From NCBI RefSeq assembly GCF_050942425.1, contig NZ_CP192063.1, positions 6,014,001-6,078,000 of the forward strand: a stretch of 64,000 nucleotides of DNA, written 5' to 3'. How positions within the stretch are numbered: position 1 is the first letter of the stretch; the number at the start of each line of letters is the position of its first letter. The notes beneath the pieces were generated by a model. The model had not been told where the DNA came from and did not search any database. It was given only the letters and a program-made list of their open reading frames with translations. This document shows, one piece after another, positions 41,816 through 51,385 of this stretch. Source of the DNA: Actinoallomurus sp050942425. GTDB lineage: Bacteria > Actinomycetota > Actinomycetes > Streptosporangiales > Streptosporangiaceae. Both the position numbers and the translations under genes were made by a program.

Positions 41816-41855
41816 GGTCATGTGTTGTTGGCGTCGCCACCGGGCGGAGTCTTAC
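41816..41855 (-). promoter_or_regulatory. sigma-type promoter element B
   Basis: GTAAGACTCCGC followed by CCGGTGGCGACGCCAACA on the minus strand, 34 nt before an in-frame ATG at 41821, nearly identical over 40 bp to the element at 39,872. It should drive the patatin gene under the same sigma factor. Confidence 0.65.
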
Positions 41856-41959
41856 GCTGCGGAATCCATGTGCACCTCGAGTCTGTGCTGGACGCCGAGG
41901 CGATGGTCGACCGGCCACGCGGGAGATCATGGGCCGGCTCCCCTACTTCGCTGAGAGGG

Positions 41960-43390
41960 TCAGGACCGGCCGGCGAACGCGCGGTGCAGGTGCCGGAGGC
42001 CGTCGCCGATCCGCTCGACCGGGATGAGGCCGTAGCCGAGGACCAGTCCCTCCTGCGGCCGCTCGGCGCAGTAGCCGTCGAGGGTCTCGACGGCGACGCC
42101 GAGCCGGCGGGCCCGGTCGCGTACTCCCCCGAGGTCGGCGCGGACGCCCGGGTTCAGCCGCGCGCACAGGTGCAGGCCCGCCGTGGAGGGTACGACGGTG
42201 AGCCGGTCGGCGAAGTCCTCCTCCAGTGCGGTGGTGAGGCGTTCGCGGCGTGCCGCGTAGATCCGGGCGGCCTTGCGGACGTGACGGGCCAGTTCCCCGG
42301 AGTCGATGAGGCGGGCGAGGGCGGCTTGGGCGGCGGGGTCGCCGTGGGAGTCGGCGAGCTGCTTGGCGGCGCGGAGCGCCGGCCGCAGCGCGGCGGGGGC
42401 GATCAGGAACCCGGCGCGCAGCATCGGTGACAGGGTCTTGGAGAAGGTGCCGACATAGACGACGCGGCCGGTGCGGTCGAGGCTCTGCAGGGGCTGCAGC
42501 GGGCGGGCGGAGAACCGGAACTCGCTGTCATAGTCGTCTTCGACGATCACGGCGCCGTGGCGGGCCGCCCAGGCGAGCAGCGCGGTGCGCCGGCCGGCGG
42601 ACATCGGCGTGCCGAGCGGGAACTGGTGGGAGGGCGTGACGTACACCAGGCGGGCGTCGGGCGGGAGCGCGGTGACGTCGATGCCGTCCTCGTCGACGGG
42701 CACGCCGGTGACCCGGGCGCCGGCGGCGGTGAACAGGCGCCGTGCGGGAGGGTAGCCGGGTTCTTCGACGGCGACGCGGTCGCCGGGGACCAGCAGGACG
42801 CGGGCGATGAGGTCGAGGGCCTGCTGGGCGCCCTGCGTGACCAGCACGTCGTCGGCGTCGGCCCGGACCGAGCGGGACACCCCGAGGTAGCGGGCGATGG
42901 CCGCGCGCAGGCCGGCGTGCCCGGCGGGGTCGCCGTAGCCGGCGGCGCGGACGGCCGAGGCGCGCAGTTCGCCGGTGAGGAGACGGCGCCAGGTGGCGAG
43001 GGGGAACAGGTCGCCGTCGGGCCGGCCGACCCCGAAGTCGTAGGCGGCCGGGGGTCCGGTGGCGTGCGGCATGGGGGTGCGGGCGTCCCAGGGCGGGCGG
43101 GGCCGTACCGCGCCGCCGGAGGGAGCGGTCCGGGGGCGCGTGCCGGGGGCCTGCCCTGCCGCGACGAAGGTGCCGGCGCCGACGCGGGCGGCCACGAAGC
43201 CCTCCGCGGTCAGGCGCTCGTAGGCGACGCACACGGTGTTGCGGGAGACCTGGAGGCGGCGGGCGAGGTCGCGTGTGGGCGGCAGGCGTTCCCCCGGGCG
43301 CAGCCGGCCGTCCAGGATCGCGTCGAGGAGCCCGCGGTAGATGCGGGAGGCCAGGTCGCCGGGACCGTCCAGGCTGATGTGCGGGTCCAC
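41960..43390 (-). CDS. MocR-type regulator (GntR helix-turn-helix + aminotransferase fold)
   Basis: 476 residues from a GTG. Residues 8-75 are a GntR winged helix (LASRIYRGLLDAILDGRLRP, RRLQVSRNTVCVAYERLTAE). The rest is a class I aminotransferase fold with the PLP lysine in YVGTFSKTLSPMLRAGFLIA. MocR proteins sense PLP-linked metabolites, for example in vitamin B6 or GABA use. A TATAGG hexamer lies about 10 nt before the start, suggesting a leaderless or near-leaderless transcript. No target gene is obvious next to it. Confidence 0.9.
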   Translation of the reverse strand: MDPHISLDGPGDLASRIYRGLLDAILDGRLRPGERLPPTRDLARRLQVSRNTVCVAYERLTAEGFVAARVGAGTFVAAGQAPGTRPRTAPSGGAVRPRPPWDARTPMPHATGPPAAYDFGVGRPDGDLFPLATWRRLLTGELRASAVRAAGYGDPAGHAGLRAAIARYLGVSRSVRADADDVLVTQGAQQALDLIARVLLVPGDRVAVEEPGYPPARRLFTAAGARVTGVPVDEDGIDVTALPPDARLVYVTPSHQFPLGTPMSAGRRTALLAWAARHGAVIVEDDYDSEFRFSARPLQPLQSLDRTGRVVYVGTFSKTLSPMLRAGFLIAPAALRPALRAAKQLADSHGDPAAQAALARLIDSGELARHVRKAARIYAARRERLTTALEEDFADRLTVVPSTAGLHLCARLNPGVRADLGGVRDRARRLGVAVETLDGYCAERPQEGLVLGYGLIPVERIGDGLRHLHRAFAGRS

Positions 43391-43448
43391 GGCCCGACCC
43401 TATATTCGCCCATTCGAGCCACCTGATTTCAGCTCATACTCCTACCGA

Positions 43449-44570
43449 TCAGGCGGGCAGGCGGTCGCCGGTGACGGCGGAGAACAGCCGTTCCTTGCCC
43501 TGCGCGATCCGCAGCCGGACCCGGTCGCCCTTGGCCGGCGGCGCGTTCGGGTCGACCCGGGCGATGACGGTGTTCTCGGCCAGCGCCGGGTCGGTCGTGT
43601 CGGCGTACCGGCCGTACAGGAAGGCGTCCGAGCCGAGTTCCTCGACGACGGAGACGGTGACGGGGAACGTCATGGAGTCCGCGCCGCCCTCGCCTTCGCC
43701 GACCACGTCGACGGCCTCGGGCCGGAAGCCCACGACGACCCGGTCGTCGCCCTCGTCGGTGAGCGCCTTGAGGGTCGCCTGCGACAGCCGGATCCGCAGC
43801 CCGGCCAGGACCGCGTCCTCCCCCTCGACGCGGTACTCCGCCAGGTTCATCGACGGGGAGCCGATGAACCCGGCGACGAAGACGTTCGCCGGATGCTGGT
43901 ACAGGGTCAGCGGCGTGGCGACCTGCTGCAGGAGCCCGTCCTTGAGGACGGCGACCCGGTCGCCCATCGTCATCGCCTCGACCTGGTCGTGGGTCACGTA
44001 CACGGTCGTGACGCCCAGCCGGCGCTGCAGGCCGGCGATCTGGGCGCGGGTCTGCACGCGCAGCTTGGCGTCCAGGTTCGACAGCGGCTCGTCCAGCAGG
44101 TACACCTTCGGCTCGCGCACGATCGCCCGGCCCATGGCCACACGCTGCCGCTGCCCGCCGGACAGCGCCTTGGGCTTGCGGTCCAGGAACTCCTCCAGGT
44201 CCAGCAGGCGGGCCGCCTCAAGGACCCGGCGGTCGCGTTCGTCCCTGGGGACCTTCATGACGCGCAGCGCGAATCCCATGTTGTCGGCCACGGACATGTG
44301 CGGGTACAGCGCGTAGTTCTGGAACACCATCGCGATGTCCCGGTCGCGTGGCGGCAGGTGGGTGACGTCGCGGTCCCCGATGGAGATCCGCCCGTGATCG
44401 ACCCGTTCGAGCCCGGCGAGCATCCGCAGGGAGGTGGACTTGCCGCAGCCCGAGGGCCCGACGAGGACGAGGAACTCCCCGTCGGAGATGTCGAGGTCGA
44501 GGGCGTCCACCGCGGGCCGGTCGGACCCGGGGTAGACGCGGGTCGCCTCTTGGTAAACGACCTGGGCCAT
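43449..44570 (-). CDS. ugpC: carbohydrate importer ATPase (MsmX/UgpC type)
   Basis: 373 residues: Walker A VGPSGCGKSTSLRMLAGLE, signature LSGGQRQRVAMGRAIV, Walker B VYLLDEPLSNLDAKLR, and a C-terminal TOBE/MalK regulatory domain from about 240. It energises the sugar/polyol importer whose permeases and binding protein lie at 45,648-48,985, separated by a dehydrogenase. AAGGAGG lies just before the ATG. Confidence 0.95.
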   Translation of the reverse strand: MAQVVYQEATRVYPGSDRPAVDALDLDISDGEFLVLVGPSGCGKSTSLRMLAGLERVDHGRISIGDRDVTHLPPRDRDIAMVFQNYALYPHMSVADNMGFALRVMKVPRDERDRRVLEAARLLDLEEFLDRKPKALSGGQRQRVAMGRAIVREPKVYLLDEPLSNLDAKLRVQTRAQIAGLQRRLGVTTVYVTHDQVEAMTMGDRVAVLKDGLLQQVATPLTLYQHPANVFVAGFIGSPSMNLAEYRVEGEDAVLAGLRIRLSQATLKALTDEGDDRVVVGFRPEAVDVVGEGEGGADSMTFPVTVSVVEELGSDAFLYGRYADTTDPALAENTVIARVDPNAPPAKGDRVRLRIAQGKERLFSAVTGDRLPA

Positions 44571-44610
44571 TGCTTCCTCCTTACGGTGGGCTCACGACGG
44601 TGGCCGCCGT

Positions 44611-45639
44611 TTACTCCTGCGGCCGTACCACCGCCTTGACCAGCGCGGGGTCGCGGGCGCCGGCGGTGAGCGCCTGCTCGACGTCGGCCAGGCCGTAGTG
44701 GCCGCTGACCAGGACGTCCAGCTGGACGCGTCCCGAGGCGGCCAGCGCGATGGCCGCCGGCCAGGTGCCCGCGTAGCGGAAGGTGCCGGTCACCTGGATC
44801 TCGCGGGTCTGCACGTGGGACAGCGGCAGTGGGATCTGCTCCCCGCCCATGCCGACCAGGACGACCCGCCCGGCGCGCCCCACGGCGCGGACGGCCTCGG
44901 CGATGGCGAGGGGATGACCGGAGCATTCGAGGAGCACGTCGGGTTCGAACCCGGCCTCGGGCAGGGCGGTGTGGCGGACGTCGAGGGCGGCGGTCGCGCC
45001 GAGGTCGCGGGCGAGTGCGAGCCGGGCGGGATTGACGTCGGTGACCATGACGTCGGTGGCGCCGAAGGCCCGCGCGGTCTGCAGGCACAGCAGCCCGACC
45101 GGGCCCGCGCCGGTGACCAGGACGCGTGCGCCCGGGGCGACCCGCGCCTTGCGGCAGGCCCACACCCCCACCGACAGCGGCTCGATCAGGGCCGCCGCGT
45201 CGTCGGACAGGCCGTCGGGGACGGGATGGGCGAACTCCTCGTGCAGGGTGACGTACTCGCAGAAGGCGCCGTCGATGGGGGGCGTGCCGAAGAACCGCAT
45301 CTTCGGGCAGAGGTTGTAGCGGCCGGCGCGGCACTGCGGGCAGGTGAAGTCGGGCACGCCCGGCTCGAGCGAGACCCGCTGCCCGGGGCGGTGCCGGCGG
45401 GCGTCCGGCCCGGCGGCGGTCACGGTCCCGGCGGGTTCGTGGCCGAGGATCAGAGGGGATTCCACGACGAAGTCGCCGATCCGGCCGTGTTCGTAGTAGT
45501 GCACGTCGGAGCCGCACGTGCCGACCGCGGCGACCCGGACGAGGACCTCGCGAGGGCCGGGCCGCGGCCGGGACCGCTCCTCGATCGTGATCTTCCCGAT
45601 GTCGTGGAGGACGGCGGCGCGCATGGTGTGCTCGGCCAT
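44611..45639 (-). CDS. zinc-dependent polyol (sorbitol-type) dehydrogenase
   Basis: 342 residues of the medium-chain family. The catalytic zinc cysteine is in AVGTCGSDVHYYEHGR, the structural zinc cysteines in PDFTCPQCRAGRYNLCPK, and the NAD motif is VLVTGAGPVGLLCLQ. The YYEHGRIG stretch is typical of sorbitol/xylitol dehydrogenases. It lies inside the ABC importer operon and should oxidise the imported polyol. GGAGGGG precedes the ATG. Confidence 0.9.
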   Translation of the reverse strand: MAEHTMRAAVLHDIGKITIEERSRPRPGPREVLVRVAAVGTCGSDVHYYEHGRIGDFVVESPLILGHEPAGTVTAAGPDARRHRPGQRVSLEPGVPDFTCPQCRAGRYNLCPKMRFFGTPPIDGAFCEYVTLHEEFAHPVPDGLSDDAAALIEPLSVGVWACRKARVAPGARVLVTGAGPVGLLCLQTARAFGATDVMVTDVNPARLALARDLGATAALDVRHTALPEAGFEPDVLLECSGHPLAIAEAVRAVGRAGRVVLVGMGGEQIPLPLSHVQTREIQVTGTFRYAGTWPAAIALAASGRVQLDVLVSGHYGLADVEQALTAGARDPALVKAVVRPQE

Positions 45640-45647
45640 GGCCCCTC

Positions 45648-46592
45648 CTACTCTCCGGTGACGGCGCCGAGGGTCAGCCCGGTGACCAGCCAGCGGCGCA
45701 CGGCCAGCCCGGCGAGCATCATCGGCACGACGACGATCGTTCCGATGGCGGTCAGCTGACCCCAGTCGATGCCGGTCTGGGTGACCAGCTGGGAGGCCGC
45801 GATCGGCAGCGTCTGGGAGTTCGGCCCGGAGAAGACCACCGCGAAGGCGTAGTCGTTCCAGGCGAAGACCAGGCACAGCACGAACGTCGTGACCAGCCCC
45901 GACTTGGTCAGCGGCAGGACGACCGTGCGGAAGGCCTGCCAGCGGGTGCAGCCGGACACCAGCGCGGACTCCTCCAGCGACGGGGGCACGTCGGCGAAGA
46001 ACGCGCTCATCAGCCAGATCGCGAACGGCAGGTTGAACGTCAGGTAAGCCAGCACCAGACCGGGGATCGAGTCGATCAGCCCGAGCCCGCGGAAGATCAG
46101 GAACAGCGGGACGACGACCGCCGCGATCGGCGCCATCCGGGTCGAGATGATCCAGAACGCCAGGTGCCGTTTGCCGCGCATCTGGGTGCGGGCCAGGCCG
46201 TACCCGGCGAGCGCGCCCAGACCGACCGCGAGGACCGCTGAGATCCCGGCCGCGAGCACACTGTGCCAGATGTAGGGCGTCAGGTTGTTCGAGCCGGTGA
46301 ACAGGTTGCGGTAGTTCTGCAGGGTCGGGGAGAACACGACCTGCGGGGTGCCCGCGGTGACGTCCTTGCGGTTCTTGAACGACGACATCAGCATCCACAC
46401 CAGCGGCACCAGCGTCCACAGCAACGCCACCACGATGACGAGCGCGACGCCCCACCGGGACCGCCGGCTCGCGGCCTCCAGCGGGGACTGCGGCACGCCG
46501 GGCGGGGCGGCCGGAACCTCGCGCCGCTCCTTCAGCGCTACCTGCCCGGCGCCGCCCGGCCGGGGCGGCGGCGGGGTCGTGGGAGTGCTCAT
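45648..46592 (-). CDS. carbohydrate ABC permease, MalG type
   Basis: 314 residues; a Pro-rich cytoplasmic N-terminus (about 45 residues), then six helices. The EAA loop reads EESALVSGCTRWQAFRTVVLP, the site that docks the ATPase. It overlaps the MalF-type permease gene (4 nt) and precedes the dehydrogenase by 8 bp. It imports an unidentified polyol or sugar. Confidence 0.93.
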   Translation of the reverse strand: MSTPTTPPPPRPGGAGQVALKERREVPAAPPGVPQSPLEAASRRSRWGVALVIVVALLWTLVPLVWMLMSSFKNRKDVTAGTPQVVFSPTLQNYRNLFTGSNNLTPYIWHSVLAAGISAVLAVGLGALAGYGLARTQMRGKRHLAFWIISTRMAPIAAVVVPLFLIFRGLGLIDSIPGLVLAYLTFNLPFAIWLMSAFFADVPPSLEESALVSGCTRWQAFRTVVLPLTKSGLVTTFVLCLVFAWNDYAFAVVFSGPNSQTLPIAASQLVTQTGIDWGQLTAIGTIVVVPMMLAGLAVRRWLVTGLTLGAVTGE

Positions 46593-47521
46593 CGCGTCAG
46601 CCCCCTGGTGTCCAGTAGCCGCACGAACATCCGGGCGATGAAGATCGAGAAGGCCAGCATCGCCAGGCCGATGGCGGCGGCGTAGCCCAGGTCGAAGAAC
46701 CGGAACGCGGTCTCGTACAACCGGATCGGGACGATCTTGGTGGCGTCCGCCGGTCCGCCGTTGGTGGTGACCCAGATGATGTCGAAGTAGCGGATCGCGT
46801 CCATCGAGCGGATCAGCAGGGCCACCAGCAGCACGTTGGAGATCGACGGGAAGATGATGAACCGCAGCGTCATCCACCACGAGGCGCCGTCGACCGCGGC
46901 GGCCTCCCGCACCGCCAGCGGCACACTCGCCAGCCCGGCGAGGGTGATCAGGGCGATCAGCGGCGTCCACTCCCACACGTCCATCAGCACGACGGCCGCG
47001 AAGGCGCTGGTGGGATTGCCGAGGATGTCGCCGCTGAACCCGAGGGAGCGCAGCACGAACGCGTACAGCCCGAACGTGGAGTCGGTCAGGTAGCGGCCCA
47101 GCAGCCCGACGATCGAGGGCGCGGCGAACATCGGCAGCAGCACCAGGCTGAGCAGCAGGTTACGTCCGCGCAGCACCCGGTGCAGGCACAGGGCGATCGC
47201 CACCCCCAGCACCATCTCGAGCCCGACCGTGAGCACGAAGAACACCACGGTCCGCAGCCACGACATCCACATGTCGGCGTCGGTGAAGAACCGCGTCCAG
47301 TTCCGGACGCCGACCGGTTGCAGGCGCAGCCCGCCGAGCAGCCGGACCCGGGAGAAGCTCATCGCGATCAGGGCGACGAACGGCACGAGCGACAGGGCGG
47401 CCAGCAGGATCAGGCCGGGCGCCATCATGGTGCCCTCGAAGCCGATCCGCCGGTGCCGGGGGGCGGCCTGCGGCCGGGTCGGCCGCTGCAGAACCGGTGA
47501 GGAGTCCGCGACGTGCGCCAT
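46589..47521 (-). CDS. carbohydrate ABC permease, MalF type
   Basis: 310 residues with six helices (for example GLILLAALSLVPFVALIAMS) and the EAA loop REAAAVDGASWWMTLRFIIF. It is the partner of the MalG-type permease, and its start abuts the binding-protein stop, so the three are one operon. Confidence 0.93.
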   Translation of the reverse strand: MAHVADSSPVLQRPTRPQAAPRHRRIGFEGTMMAPGLILLAALSLVPFVALIAMSFSRVRLLGGLRLQPVGVRNWTRFFTDADMWMSWLRTVVFFVLTVGLEMVLGVAIALCLHRVLRGRNLLLSLVLLPMFAAPSIVGLLGRYLTDSTFGLYAFVLRSLGFSGDILGNPTSAFAAVVLMDVWEWTPLIALITLAGLASVPLAVREAAAVDGASWWMTLRFIIFPSISNVLLVALLIRSMDAIRYFDIIWVTTNGGPADATKIVPIRLYETAFRFFDLGYAAAIGLAMLAFSIFIARMFVRLLDTRGLTR

Positions 47522-48985
47522 CTACGCCACCCACCCCCGTGCGACGATCCGGTCGATCCGCTTCTTGGTCGCGCGCATGGCCTCCTCGGGTGACGCCTCG
47601 CCGGTGAGCATCCGCGACAGCTGCGTGTAGATCGCGGTGTCGCACTCGTTCCACATCGGGATCTTCGGTCGCAGGCCGATCCGGTCGGGTTTCCAGGCCT
47701 GCGTCACCGCCGACGCCGTGAGCATGTTCGGCATCGACGACGGTCGCTTCTCCGCGGCGCGTACCTCCGGCAGCCGGTAGACGGAGGTACGGGTGGGGGT
47801 GCCGCCGCCGGCCTTGCTCTTCAGGTCGGCGAGCTGGGTCGCCGGCGCGGTGGCCCACACGATGAACAGCCAGGCCGCGCCCCGCTCGTTCGGGCGGGTG
47901 TTGGCGTTGATGGCCACGCCCGTGCCGCCGTACATGTTGGCGGTGCCGGCCGGGCCCTTCGGCAGCGGCGCGTAGTCGACCTTGCCGGGGAGGACCTGCT
48001 CGTTGGTGGCCGCGTACTCGTGCCAGTTCGGGCACATCGCCAGGCGGCCGGCCCGCATCGCGGCGCCCAGCCCGTCCCAGTCCCACGTACGGGAGGCCGG
48101 GTCGGCGATGCCGAGCAGGCGGTCATAGAACCGCGCGGCGGCGATCGCGGCGTCCGAGTCGAGCCGGCACGGGCCGGGGTTCTCCGTGCCCAGGCGGCCG
48201 ACCTTCTTCCCGTTGTCGAAGTAGTCCCCTCCGTAGGACCACAGCACGTTGCTGAAGTCGTTCATCAGCGAGTCGTGCTGGCGCGCCTGGTGCCCGGTGC
48301 CGTACGCGACGTCCGATTTGGCGTTCTTGTTGAACCACTCGGCGATCTTGAAGTACTCCTCCCACGTACGGTCACCGCCCGGCGTGGGGTCGAAGCCGAG
48401 GTCGTGCGCCATGCGGGCGTGGTACTTGTCGAACAGGTCACGCCGGTAATGCCAGATCATCGTCGGCGCGTCGTAGGGCAGCGTGTAGATCGCGTGCGGG
48501 TCGACGAACCGGCCGGCGGCGTCCAGCTGGGTGGGGATGAAGTCCCCGACTCCCCCGGGCACCTTCGGCAGGCTCGGGTCGGCCTGCAACGTGCGCAGGT
48601 CCACCAGACCCCGCTGGTACGGCGCCAGGATCTGGTACGGGTCGGCGTAGATCACCTGGTATTCCGCGCCACCCGAGGCCAGGTCCAGGGCGACCCGCTG
48701 GGTCACCGCGTTCAGCTCCAGCGTCACGATCTTGATGTTGATGCCGGTCAGGTCCGTGAACGGGCGCACGTTCGCGGCGATCGCCGCGGTCGGCGAGGTG
48801 TTCTCGGAGATGAAATTCAACGTGGAGCCCTGGAACTGGCGCCACTGGTCGCCGCCCCTGGCGCGGCGGACGTCACCCTGCGCGCCGCAGGACCCCAGGC
48901 CACCGGCCACGGTCAGCGCGGCGCCGGCGGCGAGCGCGCCGCGAAGAACCTCACGCCGGCTCGGCGCGGATGAATCGCGATCCAC
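47522..48985 (-). CDS. polyol/sugar ABC substrate-binding lipoprotein
   Basis: 487 residues from the GTG at 48985, directly after GGAGGA; an ATG further upstream lacks such a site. The signal peptide has a twin arginine (SRREVLRGALAAGAALTVAG) and a lipobox LGSC, so it is probably a Tat-exported lipoprotein. The mature part is a family-1 extracellular binding protein with many aromatic residues (MIWHYRRDLFDKYHARMAHD, WNECDTAIYTQLSRML). It delivers substrate to the permeases downstream and is the first gene of the importer operon. Confidence 0.9.
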   Translation of the reverse strand: MDRDSSAPSRREVLRGALAAGAALTVAGGLGSCGAQGDVRRARGGDQWRQFQGSTLNFISENTSPTAAIAANVRPFTDLTGINIKIVTLELNAVTQRVALDLASGGAEYQVIYADPYQILAPYQRGLVDLRTLQADPSLPKVPGGVGDFIPTQLDAAGRFVDPHAIYTLPYDAPTMIWHYRRDLFDKYHARMAHDLGFDPTPGGDRTWEEYFKIAEWFNKNAKSDVAYGTGHQARQHDSLMNDFSNVLWSYGGDYFDNGKKVGRLGTENPGPCRLDSDAAIAAARFYDRLLGIADPASRTWDWDGLGAAMRAGRLAMCPNWHEYAATNEQVLPGKVDYAPLPKGPAGTANMYGGTGVAINANTRPNERGAAWLFIVWATAPATQLADLKSKAGGGTPTRTSVYRLPEVRAAEKRPSSMPNMLTASAVTQAWKPDRIGLRPKIPMWNECDTAIYTQLSRMLTGEASPEEAMRATKKRIDRIVARGWVA

Positions 48986-49162
48986 TGCTCCTCCCGACGG
49001 TGCAGAAAAAAGCAGACGGAATATCATCCATTAAACGTTGCAATAAACGAGACAGCGGTATGTTCTAGTGAAATCTACGCAGTTTTGGTTTTTGTATTGC
49101 TCAGTTGTTTCCGCAGGTCAAGATGGGTTAGCGTGGAAATCTGTCGCCTGTAGGAGCCCCTC

Positions 49163-50164
49163 ATGCGTGCGGCCGTCATTTCCACACCAGGGTCGCTGTC
49201 CGTGCAGACCGTGGCGGATCCGGCGCCGGGGCCCGGCGAGGTCCTGATCGCCCCGCGGGCCGTCGGAGTCTGCGGCACCGATCTGCACATCCTGGACGGG
49301 GAGTTCCCGCCCACCCCGTACCCGATCATCCCGGGCCACGAGTTCGCCGGCGAGGTCGTGGCCCTCGGCCCCGGTGTGAGCGACGTCGCGCCCGGCGACC
49401 GGGTGGCCGTCGACCCGTCACTGTTCTGCGGGCACTGCGTCTACTGCAAGCGGCAGCGCGGCAACCTGTGCCTGAACTGGAACGCGATCGGCGACACCGT
49501 CGACGGCGCGTTCGCCGAGTACGTCGCGGTCCCGGCCGCCAACGTCTACGCGCTCCCGGAGGGCATGCCGTACGCTGCGGGCGCGCTCGTCGAACCGCTG
49601 GCCTGCGTGGTCCACGGCCTGCGCCGGCTCGCGATCCCCCCGGGCGGCGAGGTGCTCATCATCGGTGCCGGCACCATCGGCCTGCTGCTCGCCCAGGCCG
49701 CCGGCCGCAGCGGCGCCGCCCGGGTGAGCATGGTCGACACCGACCCGGCCCGGCTGGCCAGGGCCGCCGAACTCGGCGCGGACGTCGTGGCCACCAGCGT
49801 CGCGGAGGTGCTCGGCGGCCGGGGCATCGGCTTCGAGTACGTCATCGACGCGACCGGTGTGCCCGCCGCGACCCAGGCCGCCCTGCCGGCGCTGTGCCGG
49901 GGCGGCACTCTGCTGATCTTCGGGGTGAGCCCGGCCGAGGCGCGGCTGTCGGTCTCGCCGTTCCAGGTCTACAACGACGAGATCAGCGTGATCGGCTCGA
50001 TGGCGGTGCTGAACACCTTCGAACCGGCGCTGCGGCTCATGGGCTCCGGCGCCATCACCGCCGAAGATCTGATCACGCACCAGGTCCCCCTGGAACGCAC
50101 CACCGAGGCCTTCACCGCGGTCCGCGAACGCGCCGGACTCAAGGCACAGGTCACCGCCGCCTGA
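49163..50164 (+). CDS. zinc-dependent alcohol dehydrogenase, second polyol type
   Basis: 333 residues: catalytic site VGVCGTDLHILDGEFP and PGHEFAGEVV, structural zinc cysteines in LFCGHCVYCKRQRGNLCL, NAD motif VLIIGAGTIGLLLAQAAG. It is divergent from the importer operon, across an unusually AT-rich 177-bp region (48,986-49,162) that probably holds the shared control site; GCAATA at the left and TATTGC at the right form a wide inverted repeat. It likely oxidises the polyol or a downstream sugar alcohol. Confidence 0.9.
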   Translation: MRAAVISTPGSLSVQTVADPAPGPGEVLIAPRAVGVCGTDLHILDGEFPPTPYPIIPGHEFAGEVVALGPGVSDVAPGDRVAVDPSLFCGHCVYCKRQRGNLCLNWNAIGDTVDGAFAEYVAVPAANVYALPEGMPYAAGALVEPLACVVHGLRRLAIPPGGEVLIIGAGTIGLLLAQAAGRSGAARVSMVDTDPARLARAAELGADVVATSVAEVLGGRGIGFEYVIDATGVPAATQAALPALCRGGTLLIFGVSPAEARLSVSPFQVYNDEISVIGSMAVLNTFEPALRLMGSGAITAEDLITHQVPLERTTEAFTAVRERAGLKAQVTAA

Positions 50165-50189
50165 GCGAGCACGACGGTCCCTGCCGCCG

Positions 50190-50522
50190 TTACCCGCGCG
50201 GGTCCTCCGTGGCCGGCTGCTCCGGCGGCCGTGCGGCCTCACCATTACCCGAGGAACCGTCGACCGCGGCGGTGAGCACCGTCCGGTGGAGTTCCACGAG
50301 AGAGGTGCGAATCTCACCCATCGCCCGCCGGATCCGCCGGGCGGCCTGGTCGCGCCGCCGCGATTGCAGCGCCAGCTCCAGGTCCAGGTTGACCGCGAGC
50401 AACCGGGAGATGACCACCGCGCAAGAGTCCGCGGCCTCGGACGTGAGCACGGTCTCGAGGCGGGAGGCCGACCGGTGCCCGTCGGATGCGCCCAGCCGAG
50501 ACGGGTCGTATCGTTCTGTCAT
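50190..50522 (-). CDS. small helical protein of unknown function
   Basis: 110 residues from the ATG at 50522; an ATG at 50546 is possible. I do not recognise a family. Residues about 30-85 form one long amphipathic stretch rich in Arg and Leu (SRLLAVNLDLELALQSRRRD, RIRRAMGEIRTSLVELHRTV), suggestive of a coiled coil; the C-terminus is Pro/Gly-rich. It lies downstream of the two GAF-ANTAR genes with an AT-rich spacer that could hold its own promoter. Confidence 0.6.
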   Translation of the reverse strand: MTERYDPSRLGASDGHRSASRLETVLTSEAADSCAVVISRLLAVNLDLELALQSRRRDQAARRIRRAMGEIRTSLVELHRTVLTAAVDGSSGNGEAARPPEQPATEDPRG

Positions 50523-50638
50523 TGCCGTTCTTCTTCCTGGGTCCATCACTCCGTGGATGTCGCCAGGGTCTGGAGCGGCAATACCACCCGTATAAACGTA
50601 TATTCGGCTCGGGCACCCGAGCGGCCGGTGATCCGCCC

Positions 50639-51385
50639 TCACTCCTCGGTGTAGTGAACCCGTTCCCGGGACGGCAGCGCAAGCCTGCCGGCGATGATCG
50701 CCTCCGCCACCTCCAGCAGCTTGCGGTTGCTCGACCGCGCGCGCTCCCGCAGGATTCCGAACGCCTCATCGACCGAGACGCCCTGGCGCTCGGCGACGAA
50801 CCCCTTCGCCTGTTCGATGAGGATCCTGCTGTTGAGGGCGCCCTGGAGCTGCTCGGCCACCATCTCGCGGTGGTGAAGGGCACGCTCGTGCAGAATTCCG
50901 ATCGTCGCCGCGTTCGCCAGTGACTGGCCGAGCTCGATGGTCACGCCGTCCGGAGGCTCCTGACCCGCGCTGAACAGGTTCATCGCGCCGATCAGATCCG
51001 TGCGCAGCCGCATCGGCAGCGCGTGCACGCTCGTGAACCCCGCCGCGGCGGCGGCAGGGGCGAAACGCGGCCACCGGACGGTGGCCTCCGCGCCGGCCAG
51101 GTCGAGGCAGTGCACCGCCTGTCCACTGTGGTAGGCCTCCAGACACGGGCCCTGGGAACCCTGCAGCTGAAGCAGTTCCAGCAGCCGCGCCCGCTCGGTC
51201 GAGGCGGCCAGCAGATTGAGGTTGCCACGCTGATCGACCAGGAGCAGGCCGCAGGCCGTGACACCGAGCAGTTCCACACATCGAGCCGCCAACCGGTCCA
51301 GGAAGTCGATGATGTCGAAGTCGTCCACCAGGGTGTCGGCCAGTTCCACGAAGACGTCACGCACCCGCCGGTCCGATACGGTCAT
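50639..51385 (-). CDS. GAF-ANTAR regulator
   Basis: 248 residues: a GAF domain (about 15-160, with VELLGVTACGLLLVDQRGNL and GFTSVHALPMRLRTDLIGAM) followed by an ANTAR RNA-binding domain (LQGALNSRILIEQAKGFVAE, VDEAFGILRERARSSNRKLL). ANTAR proteins act on nascent RNA as antiterminators. It overlaps the preceding GAF-ANTAR gene (ATGA), so both are made together. Targets are unknown. Confidence 0.92.
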   Translation of the reverse strand: MTVSDRRVRDVFVELADTLVDDFDIIDFLDRLAARCVELLGVTACGLLLVDQRGNLNLLAASTERARLLELLQLQGSQGPCLEAYHSGQAVHCLDLAGAEATVRWPRFAPAAAAAGFTSVHALPMRLRTDLIGAMNLFSAGQEPPDGVTIELGQSLANAATIGILHERALHHREMVAEQLQGALNSRILIEQAKGFVAERQGVSVDEAFGILRERARSSNRKLLEVAEAIIAGRLALPSRERVHYTEE

